Shown here: positions 25,960-34,192 of the stretch, piece after piece
Layout: each line of letters starts with the position of its first letter
Numbering within the stretch: position 1 is the stretch's first letter
Assembly (NCBI GenBank): GCA_001914405.1
Contig: MSDW01000001.1
Coordinates: 1,116,001 to 1,180,000 of the forward strand
From: Candidatus Methanohalarchaeum thermophilum
GTDB lineage: Archaea; Halobacteriota; Methanonatronarchaeia; Methanonatronarchaeales; Methanonatronarchaeaceae
Direction: 5' to 3'
DNA: 64,000 nucleotides
Position numbers and translations under genes: made by a program
Notes under the pieces: model-generated
Seen by the model: the letters and a program-made list of their open reading frames with translations, nothing else
The model's database searches: none
What the model was told of the DNA's origin: nothing

Positions 25960-26450
25960 TTATTGAGCTTCTGCTGTTGATGCGCTTATCGCTCCACCAG
26001 ATTTAGTGTGGATAACTCTTACCTCAAAATGATGTCCCTCAACAAAAGGATAAGCAAAGTTTCCGTCTGTAGCGCTTCCGCTCTCTTCAATTGTAATTCT
26101 CTCTCCAGCACTCCACATACCACCAACTTTGGTATCACTCAGATTGATTACCGTGCTCTTTCCAGAATTATCTAGATCAGTTATCACTATTTCAATTTCA
26201 CTAGCATTTAAACTGTTTCCACTTTGATGCAAAAGAACCATTTTACTAGAACTATTTTCAAGAGAATCAATAGAAACCGAAGCAGTTGGAGTTGCTTGAG
26301 GAGATTGTATAACGCCAAACACGAACCCTGCTACGATAGCGGCCATAATAACCGTGATAGCAACCATTAAGATAACGCCAATAACTGGAGAAACGGCAGA
26401 ATCCTTTTTTTTGTTATTTTTTTCTCAAAAACCTTACCAATATCAATCAT
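25960..26450 (-). pseudogene. type IV pilin-like gene with a frameshift in the leader
   Basis: The body and membrane helix (SPVIGVILMVAITVIMAAIV, AGFVFGVIQSPQATPTASVS) are intact and paralogous to the pilins at 18208, 29771 and 31507. The only plausible start, ATG at 26450 (MIDIGKVFEKKITKK), is in a different frame: an A8 run (26403-26410 region) would need nine A to join the leader to KDSAVSPVIG. In the pilin frame a TGA precedes the leader and no start codon lies between. This is a frameshift mutation, an assembly error, or a slippage-dependent gene. Confidence 0.7.
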
Positions 26451-26659
26451 CTATTTACTCCTTTTTTTAATTGTACTCCCAGAGAGGCTGAAAACCACCA
26501 AACATAATGAAATAAAAAACCTCTCATATACCACTGTTAGTATAATAGTATAAATCGTCACTTATTTAACTTACTGAAAGAAGAAAAGAAAAAACAAGAT
26601 AAAATTATAATAAAATATTATAGTTTTTTAAAAATTATTTCTAAAAAGAAAAAAATAAC

Positions 26660-27000
26660 CTCAAAAATAGGTAACAAAAATACAGGTAAAGATAAAGCTA
26701 CAAATCAGATTGCGACCACAATGTTATACCACAAACTAACAGAGATGATCAAAAATAAGGCAGAGGAAAGATGAGTACAAGTATTAAAGGTAAAAGAAAC
26801 AAATACATCTAAGACTTTTCATAAAGGCGATAGCTTTAATACAGTATATACAAAACCCAATGCAGATTTGATTGCCACAGTAGTGGATTAAGTGACCATA
26901 ATACTGATTTGAATGGCATTAGAATCATTTTATATAGGGTTTCTTTGTCTAATTTGGTGAAGAATGGAGCCTCCGTAAACAGAGTTATAACCCAGGCATA
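26660..27000 (+). pseudogene. tnpB: degenerate TnpB C-terminal remnant
   Basis: In pieces one can read NTGKDKATNQIATTMLYHKL then TEMIKNKAEE, and after frame changes CHSSGLSDHNTDLNGIRII, which echoes the TnpB zinc-ribbon end (C..CG...N.D.NGA.NI). Stops and frameshifts are frequent. It is much older than the two other tnpB pseudogenes; borders are approximate. Confidence 0.5.
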
Positions 27001-27176
27001 ATAACCAAGACACATACAGAAAAAAACAATACAGAGATCACAGAAATAAGTCCTTGGAAGCCCTCCTACTCTAACAGGCGAAAAACGAGTAAGTCAGGGA
27101 GTAGTTTATCTCTAGGTAATTCAGAATGGTTTTTCTTATATAGTATTCCTTTTCTTGGTTGAACTTGTATAGGTGA

Positions 27177-28385
27177 TTATTTTTTTGTTATTTGTTCTCC
27201 TATTGCTGGTTCTGGGATGTCTTTGGATCTTTTTCTGTAAAACTCGGTTAAGTTCATTTTGTCTGTTTTTGTTTTTATTTTTTCGATTTCTGAGATCTTT
27301 ATGTAATATATGTTGGATTCTTGGTCAAGTAGGTAATATTTGTGTGTGAGGTCATCTATTGTTTCCTTTTTCAGTATTATACAATTATTTAATTTTCTTT
27401 GTATCCATGTATCCTTTGTTTGTTTTTTGATTTTTTCTTTATGTGTTTTTATATTGGGTCTGTAATTTTCCTTTAAAGCCAATTCAATCAGTTCTTTGGA
27501 ATCAAGAGATTTTATGTCCTTCTTTTTTTTCTTGTGAGGAGGATCAGAAAAGTATAAATCGTCAATTTGATTTATGAAGTAATTATAGCCATTGTGTTGC
27601 ATGATCTTCTTGTCGTTTTTCTCTATTATCCGACGAAGATCATTGAGTTTGTCATTTGAATTCACTAGATAATAGTGGTTTAATTTTTCTTCAGGAGGCA
27701 ATTCCTTAATCACATAAAAACTGTCTTCAACTAATAGAACCCGACTCATAAAGTTTTTCCTAACCTTCTTATTTAAAGGAACAGCTCTCTCAAACCTAAA
27801 CTTTATCTCTTTCTTACTTATCTTAGTCTTTTTAAATCCATTTAATGTCCTATTCGAACACATAAACTCTATTTCGGTATCTCCATCAACTTTAATAGAC
27901 CCATCAGAAATAACCTGATACCTATTATCTTTATCAACTATAACCTCGTTTCCGGATCTCAGCTTTTCACCGAGAAATCTCTCCAATATTTTATCTCCTG
28001 AAAAGGAAAACATATCAGGTTCTTCATAAATAACAGACAACCTAATTTTCTTAGAACCAGGCCCAAGCAACCCAAAACCAATTCCCCCTATAGAAGCAAC
28101 TCCCAGTGAAACAAATGTCAAATCCATAAAAAACAAAAATTCAAAAATACCTCCAACCACTCCAAAAAACAAAAAACCAATACCAAACAACCTAAAATCT
28201 AATAAATCTGGTTTCAAATACCCAATCATACCACCAAAGACCAAACCAAAAACCAAAACAAAAAAACCAAAATAAAAAAACCTAACCAACCCAAAAATAC
28301 CATAAACCGCAGCCCAAACCAAAATCAAAGAAAAAACCACCAAAAACATACTAACCAATCCATCAAATATATCTTCCCTTTTCAT
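27177..28385 (-). CDS. membrane protein with N-terminal helices and a large soluble C-terminal part
   Basis: About 402 aa from the ATG that follows GGGTGTTTT. The first 140 residues contain four to five membrane helices (LVSMFLVVFSLILVWAAVYG, LFGIGFLFFGVVGGIFEFLF, and so on). The remaining 260 residues are soluble, with beta-rich NRYQVISDGSIKVDGDTEIE and a Lys-rich tail. No family is recognised. The open frame continues 46 codons upstream but only through G/T-rich spacer. It could be a sensor or envelope protein. Confidence 0.7.
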   Translation of the reverse strand: MKREDIFDGLVSMFLVVFSLILVWAAVYGIFGLVRFFYFGFFVLVFGLVFGGMIGYLKPDLLDFRLFGIGFLFFGVVGGIFEFLFFMDLTFVSLGVASIGGIGFGLLGPGSKKIRLSVIYEEPDMFSFSGDKILERFLGEKLRSGNEVIVDKDNRYQVISDGSIKVDGDTEIEFMCSNRTLNGFKKTKISKKEIKFRFERAVPLNKKVRKNFMSRVLLVEDSFYVIKELPPEEKLNHYYLVNSNDKLNDLRRIIEKNDKKIMQHNGYNYFINQIDDLYFSDPPHKKKKKDIKSLDSKELIELALKENYRPNIKTHKEKIKKQTKDTWIQRKLNNCIILKKETIDDLTHKYYLLDQESNIYYIKISEIEKIKTKTDKMNLTEFYRKRSKDIPEPAIGEQITKK

Positions 28386-28889
28386 AAAACACCCATTCCC
28401 AACACAAACATATATAACAACATATAAAATAAAAACACTTTTACCTTTAGCCCAAAAATAACCAAAAACAAAAGCCAAATAAAAAACAATTAATTCAAAG
28501 CAAAAAAAAAATAACCAAATCAACCTAATCCCAAATTCTTTTCCCTACTCACTTACTTCTTTACAGAACCTAATTAAAAATCATCCATTCCCACAACCCC
28601 TTACCCAGTAACCCCTGATATTTTTCTACTAAACGAATATATTTCAAATAAAAAGCCACGAAAATTCTCATATAACTATCTCCAGAAAAAAAACTATTTA
28701 AGAACACTTCATAACTAAATAAATTCTACTACTACTCGGCCTCATATCAGCAAATTCATTAATTTAAAAACACCACTAAAGAACCAATCTGAAAAAGTAA
28801 CCTCTATAAATTATCTCCAAACAACTTAAAAAAGACTAAAATAGAAAAATAGAATAAAAAAAATTCCTTTTTATCCAAGATTAAATCCT
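28386..28889. other. spacer with no supported gene
   Basis: A/C-rich on the plus strand near the membrane-protein start, then AT-rich. I see no gene and no clear repeat. Confidence 0.5.
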
Positions 28890-29560
28890 CAGTTATTTAC
28901 CTGTTTAGTTTTCAAAGATCTTTCTTAATCAATTTTTCACCTAAAATAACTCCTGTCGAATCAATTTTAGCGTAACTATCTGTACCTTCCTAATCAGTTA
29001 AATTCTTATCTATAAAAGCATGCTCAATCATAACCTCAACCTCATCTTTTACATCTCATTCTAGAAAACATTCAAAATATTTTCCCCTATTACTAAATTA
29101 AAACTTTATCAACGCCAAAAAGATATAATCTTAGTTTTTCCATCTAATGGCGTCAATCAACTCAGAACATAAAAAACTCCTCACACAAGTCTACTACATC
29201 AAAAATAGTAGAATCCAACAAAATTTTAACCTAATTTCTAATACATTATTTATATCACTTTGAATGACAGCCGAAACAACTTTAACATCCTCTTCCACCT
29301 TATCAACAGAAACATAGGCCCTTAAAACATTAACAGCTGCTTTCATATCTCTAGTAGATCCAAGAAAATCCAGAACAAAAGACTCACTACTATTACACTA
29401 ATTATTAAAAACACTTATACTTATCCCATCCTACATCCCTCTATTACAGCTCCTATTAGCATATATATAAATGAATCAATAGAATCTTCATTTCTTCTTA
29501 CAACAGGTTCACAATCACTTTTAACAACCGCAACTTCAAATTCTAAAAACATTAGTACCC
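28890..29560 (-). pseudogene. decayed gene of unrecognised family
   Basis: Coding-like islands appear in one orientation, broken by stops and frame changes: MFLEFEVAVVKSDCEPVVRR and IDSFIYMLIGAVIEGCR near the 5' end, SFVLDFLGSTRDMKAAVNVL and VEEDVKVVSAVIQSDINNVL in the middle, then DEVEVMIEHAFIDKNLTD and KIDSTGVILGEKLIKKDL near the 3' end. Composition and order suggest one former gene of about 200 codons. I cannot name the family. Confidence 0.5.
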
Positions 29561-29770
29561 AAACAGCTAACTACAAGAAATTCTCTAATAACGAAAATAA
29601 AAAAACTGAAACAAAAAATTATCACCTAATACAACAAAAAACCAATAAAAATAAAAAAAATTAGACAAAAAAATTGGAAAAACCTAACAAACTCCATTTA
29701 AGTAAAACAAAAGATTAAAGTTCTATACATCAATTAATAATTCTAAAAAATTAAAAAAAAGTAATTTTTT

Positions 29771-30241
29771 TTAATCTGCTGTTGCTGTTGGAGCGCTAAT
29801 TGTTCCGCCTGATGGAGTATGGACAATCCTAACCTCATAATCACTTCCTTTAATGTAATCTACATTATTGTCATTATTACAATAGAAGGTGATCCGTTCT
29901 CCAGTGGACCATGTTCCAGTATCACTACCTGTTGTTTGAATACTTGTGTTTGTGGCTGTATTTGTAGTGTTGCCCTTTTCTGTTATAACTACTTTAATAT
30001 CGGAAACATTTAAGCTATCACCACTTTGATGTAAAACCGTTACAGAAACATTACTACTACTGTTAGAAATGTCATCTATTGTCATTGATGCTACTGGTGT
30101 TGCTTGTGGTGTTTGGATGACGCCGAATACGAAGCCTGCTACGATTGCGGCCATAATAACTGTGATGGCTACCATTAGGATTACGCCTATAACTGGTGAG
30201 ACTCCTTCTTTTTCCTTTAAGATTTTTAATTTTTCTTTCAT
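29771..30241 (-). CDS. type IV pilin-like protein (156 aa)
   Basis: Leader MKEKLKILKEKEG, cleaved before VSPVIGVILMVAITVIMAAI, then a beta-rich body with VTVLHQSGDSLNVSDIKVVI and a GSDYEVRIVHTPSGGTISAP ending shared by the group. Nucleotides encoding the leader end and helix are essentially identical over more than 110 nt to those of the gene at 31507, including silent positions, while the bodies differ. Start follows AGGAGG. Confidence 0.9.
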   Translation of the reverse strand: MKEKLKILKEKEGVSPVIGVILMVAITVIMAAIVAGFVFGVIQTPQATPVASMTIDDISNSSSNVSVTVLHQSGDSLNVSDIKVVITEKGNTTNTATNTSIQTTGSDTGTWSTGERITFYCNNDNNVDYIKGSDYEVRIVHTPSGGTISAPTATAD

Positions 30242-30730
30242 TTTGTTCCTCCTTATACTATTTTTTCTCTTTTGGGTTTGGGGCTAATTGGTTTGGTTTT
30301 TCTCTGTAGTTTATCAATCGTTTTTCTCTTTGATCTTTTTCATAGTTGATAAACGCCCCTAACATTTAATAGCCAATTTATTATATGTAGCTATTTTTTT
30401 TAAAGGTAACGATAGAAATATTTATAATTAATAAAGTTAAACCATTGAGAAGCAATAAAAATTAAAAATTTATACAAATTCAAAAAAAGAAAACATAATA
30501 AAAATAAATAATACAAATAAATACATTAAGACTTTTCTAGTTTTTAATAACTTAAAACTGAAGTTGTTTGATCAAATCATTTCAAGTCCAGATCGGATCT
30601 TTCGATTTATGGTTAAATGTATCATATAACTTAAAAAACTATTTTTTTATAAATTAAGTAGAATGAAACTCCTTAAAAAGTAATTAAGTTGTAAAATTTG
30701 GTTATTTTTATTTTTGATTCCTGTGGTTTT
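30242..30730. other. AT-rich spacer
   Basis: Very AT-rich with TATA-like stretches upstream of the pilin gene. No gene, repeat or RNA is supported. Confidence 0.5.
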
Positions 30731-31300
30731 TTAAGTTTGACTTCCTTTTTTTAATATCCTATTGTTTATTATATTTCTCAATAAGTAAACTACTATTCTA
30801 TCTATTCCATGGGTAAAAGCAGTTCCTCCTATCACATACAAGAATATACTAACTAGGTAATTAATTCTAAAGCTAAATCTAAAAACACCTTCAGTTAATA
30901 ATAAAAACATAGAATGAAAAAAATAGTTTAAAGACACAGCAAACATATTTAAATTTGATTTAATTAAAATTAGCCCAATAAAAACTAAAAGGATGTAAAA
31001 AATTAATTTTAAAGTAGATATTGAATTATTTTTCACAAATCCTTTTATATTAGTTCCTTCAATATCATGAGGATTAGATTTAATTTGGTTCCTAGCTATA
31101 GAGATAATAGTAAATAGGAAAACAAACCAGAGAAAAAGAGCCCCACCTAATCTAATAAAAGAAGAACTTAAAAAATAAACATCTTCAACCATAACCTCAG
31201 TCAAAACACCAACAATAACCCAAGTAAAAATAAAAAACTCTAAAAAATCCTTGATTAAATTAAATCCTGGATAATAAAAATTGAGTCTATCATCCTTCAT
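30731..31300 (-). CDS. integral membrane protein, unknown function (189 aa)
   Basis: Starts MKDDRLNFYYPGFNLIKDFL, with GGAG nine bases before the ATG. About four membrane helices: FLEFFIFTWVIVGVLTEVMV, GGALFLWFVFLFTIISIARN, LIFYILLVFIGLILIKSNLN, and YLVSIFLYVIGGTAFTHGID. It lies between two pilin genes on the same strand, so it might work with them, but no pilus-assembly motif is seen. Confidence 0.65.
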   Translation of the reverse strand: MKDDRLNFYYPGFNLIKDFLEFFIFTWVIVGVLTEVMVEDVYFLSSSFIRLGGALFLWFVFLFTIISIARNQIKSNPHDIEGTNIKGFVKNNSISTLKLIFYILLVFIGLILIKSNLNMFAVSLNYFFHSMFLLLTEGVFRFSFRINYLVSIFLYVIGGTAFTHGIDRIVVYLLRNIINNRILKKGSQT

Positions 31301-31506
31301 TAAATCTAACTCCAATCTATAATTTGAGCCTTTAATATATAAAATAACCAATAAACAAATTAAAGAAAACCTATCTGATTATATTACCTAAAACAAGCTA
31401 CAAAAAGACTTTAAATAAAGAATAAGAAAATAACAAGATATAATAATAGTCATTTCTTGAAGATAAAGAAAAAGTTATAATGAAAAAAAGAAAAAAGATT
31501 AGGTTT

Positions 31507-31986
31507 TTATGCTGTTCCCGTAGGAGCACTAATTGTCCCACCAGAAGAAGTATCAATTATTCTAACCTCGTAGTCTTTACCAGCAGTTATATTTAAATTT
31601 TCCAATACTAGTCTTTCTCCTGTATCCCAACTACCATCACCACCAAGATCACCAGCTGTTTCACCATCATTAACGAGTGTATCTAAATTTTTACTTAACA
31701 TTTGATCGCCATCAGTAGAGTTGTATACAACAATTTCTGTGTCATTTAAAACTAATGCATCTCCACTTTGATGAAGCAAAGTAATTTCTCCATCATTACC
31801 ATTACCGGTTGTAAAGTCGTCGATTGTTATTGATGCTGTTGGTGTTGCTTGTGGTGTTTGGATGACGCCGAATACGAAGCCTGCTACGATTGCGGCCATA
31901 ATAACTGTGATGGCTACCATTAGGATTACGCCTATAACTGGTGAGACTCCTTCTTTTTCCTTCAAAATTTTTGGTTGTTTCTTCAT
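31507..31986 (-). CDS. type IV pilin-like protein (159 aa)
   Basis: Leader MKKQPKILKEKEG, then VSPVIGVILMVAITVIMAAI and a body with ITLLHQSGDALVLNDTEIVV and KDYEVRIIDTSSGGTISAPT. AAAGGAGGT precedes the ATG. The 5' 120 nt are almost identical to the gene at 29771. Probably a pilus or adhesion subunit. Confidence 0.9.
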   Translation of the reverse strand: MKKQPKILKEKEGVSPVIGVILMVAITVIMAAIVAGFVFGVIQTPQATPTASITIDDFTTGNGNDGEITLLHQSGDALVLNDTEIVVYNSTDGDQMLSKNLDTLVNDGETAGDLGGDGSWDTGERLVLENLNITAGKDYEVRIIDTSSGGTISAPTGTA

Positions 31987-32634
31987 TTTTTTACCTCCTT
32001 TAAATTTTTTTGTTTGTCCTTTTTTGGGCTTTTTCAGGTTTTTAATGTAAAGATGTTTACTAGATCTATGATATAAGGAACTGTTTTATATCGTTTTTTT
32101 AACTTTTAGGTGTATTGAATTGTTTTCTTTTTGAATTGAAAAAGTCCAATGAACTAACGGCTTAATCATTACTATGAATCCTTAGGTATTAAGGTTTACG
32201 GTTTAAAAAATATTAAAAATGAAAGTTTGAACTTGAAATATATAAAAAAAGAAAAAACAAAAATATAAGAATGAAATAACTTTCTGACATGATTTTATAA
32301 AACTAAAATAAAAAAAAACAAATAGTTATTTCAAATTTGTTTCTAGCATATAATTAGTATACAATTTCTTAAAAAAAGTTTCCTATGTATTTAATTTTAG
32401 TTGATTTGATATTTATTTCAGGTTTTAATTTTTAATTTCGCTTAAAAATTTTCTAGGATTAAATTTTTTGTTTCCGTTTAGGAAGAGAATATATATGATG
32501 TATAGCGTATATGTTATAGGTTTTTTGTGGTTTTAGTAAGTTAGGGGATCTTTGTAGTTTATAAAAAATTGATTTTCTAGGTTTTTTGTGTGGTATCTGT
32601 TTTTTGCTGGGGGTTTTAGTTTGTGTGGAAAGGG
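31987..32634. other. AT-rich spacer ending in a G/T block
   Basis: The left half is the upstream region of the pilin gene. From about 32560 the plus strand becomes almost only G and T, continuous with the end of the ycaO gene. No gene is supported. Confidence 0.5.
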
Positions 32635-34044
32635 TTAGGTTTGGGGATTTAGGTTTTTTTGGTTTGTTGGTTTTTTGAGCTTTTTGGATTTTTTGTTTTT
32701 GTTTTTGTTATTGTTTATTTTTGTTTTGTGGTTTTTTTGGTTTTTTTCTTGGTTGTTAGGTTTAGTTGTTGTTTTGTTGTTTAGTTGTTGTTTTGTTGGT
32801 TTGTTTTGTTTCTTTTTTTGTTTTTTGTATAGTTTTAGGATTTTTTTTGGGTTGTTGGTGGTTCTCATTTTGCTTTTTGGTATGGTTACGATTACTGTTG
32901 GTATGTCTAGTTTTTCATGTGTTGTTTCTGTTATTATTACTTTGAATCCTTTTGTTTTTAGGGTTTTTATGGTTTTTTGGATTTCTTTTTTGATGTTTTT
33001 ATTTGAGTATGTTGGTAGTTCTTTGAATTTTTTCTTTTTTTGGTTTTTTGTTAGGTATTTGGCTTCTTTTAGTGTTTTGTAGCATGGGAAAACTGCTGCG
33101 TGGGATTGTTTTTCTTTTCTTCTTATTGAGTTGCTTCTTACTTCTATTATTTCTATTAGTGCTCTTATTAGTGCTATTTGTTTGTTGGGATGGGTTCCTG
33201 CTGTTGCTATGTTTTTGATTGCTTTTGAGTTTGTTTTAGTGTCGTGTGCGAGTATTCCTATGGTTGGGATGTTTAGATTTTGGGAGAAGTCTTTGATAAA
33301 TAATTTTATATCTTCTTTTTTTATTTTGGATATTATTGTCTTGGCTATAGGGTTTTTAATTGAATTAGGTTCTATTGTTGGTGATTTTTTTTGGTTTTTT
33401 ATGATTTTTGTTGATTGGTGTCTTTCGATTACTTCGCATATTCCTTGTAGAATTGCTTCTTCCTTAGAGTTTCCTGATGCGAATCCATTTGTTAATTGGA
33501 ACATGTGGAAGAGTCTAAGTGGAAATAAGATCTTTTTGTTTTCTGTTAGCGAATAGGATTCAGTCCATTCTAAGGGGACTTCTTTAAATTCTTTGAGAAT
33601 CTTGTTGTTTTTTCTGTGTTCTTCTGGTAGTGATAATTCAAGGTCTTCGAATATTCTCTTTGGTTTTTCTTGTTTATGTATTTCGTGGTGTGTTTTTATT
33701 TTGTAGTTATTTTTGTTTTGTAGGAAGCTGTAACAGCTGAATCTTTCTATTAGTTCCATTAGAGCACTAGCTTTGCTTTCTGAAGTATTAATTCCTTTTC
33801 CGCAGGATTCAGTTAGAGGAGGTTGGTAGTATCTTTTTGCTTCCTTAGTTAGTTTTCCGACGTACACTGGTATTTTTACCCTGTTATAGTGGTCTATTCT
33901 TTCCAAATTATCTAGTACTCTTGGTTTAAGTTTATTTAAAGCTCTTTTAGCATTTTCAATTGTTTCTTCGGGGGAAATAAGCTTATTTCTTCCTTCTGTA
34001 TACCCCTTAATTCCATCCTTTAATTTTAAATTCATATTACACAT
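32635..34044 (-). CDS. ycaO: YcaO-domain protein with a low-complexity tail
   Basis: 469 aa. YcaO enzymes use ATP to activate backbone amides; in methanogens a YcaO makes the thioglycine in methyl-coenzyme M reductase. ATP-site motifs are visible: ESCGKGINTSESKASALMEL IERFS and SGNSKEEAILQGICEVIERH. The last 65 residues are almost only Lys, Asn, Gln, Thr and Pro (KKQKKKQNKPTKQQLNN and on), encoded by an A/C-only stretch that continues past the stop; this tail may be a run-on of spacer sequence. No tfuA gene is adjacent. A second ATG lies three codons in. Confidence 0.85.
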   Translation of the reverse strand: MCNMNLKLKDGIKGYTEGRNKLISPEETIENAKRALNKLKPRVLDNLERIDHYNRVKIPVYVGKLTKEAKRYYQPPLTESCGKGINTSESKASALMELIERFSCYSFLQNKNNYKIKTHHEIHKQEKPKRIFEDLELSLPEEHRKNNKILKEFKEVPLEWTESYSLTENKKILFPLRLFHMFQLTNGFASGNSKEEAILQGICEVIERHQSTKIIKNQKKSPTIEPNSIKNPIAKTIISKIKKEDIKLFIKDFSQNLNIPTIGILAHDTKTNSKAIKNIATAGTHPNKQIALIRALIEIIEVRSNSIRRKEKQSHAAVFPCYKTLKEAKYLTKNQKKKKFKELPTYSNKNIKKEIQKTIKTLKTKGFKVIITETTHEKLDIPTVIVTIPKSKMRTTNNPKKILKLYKKQKKKQNKPTKQQLNNKTTTKPNNQEKNQKNHKTKINNNKNKNKKSKKLKKPTNQKNLNPQT

Positions 34045-34192
34045 TTTTTTAAATTTATTTTTGGCAATTTTTCTATCGTTTCACCTTTGATTTGTATGTA
34101 TACTCTATTTTATTTGGATCTAGGTTTTTCTCTGGTTTGGAATTAATTAAAATAAAAGAATAGGTGGAGTGATTTGTTTTTATTTGGGGTTT

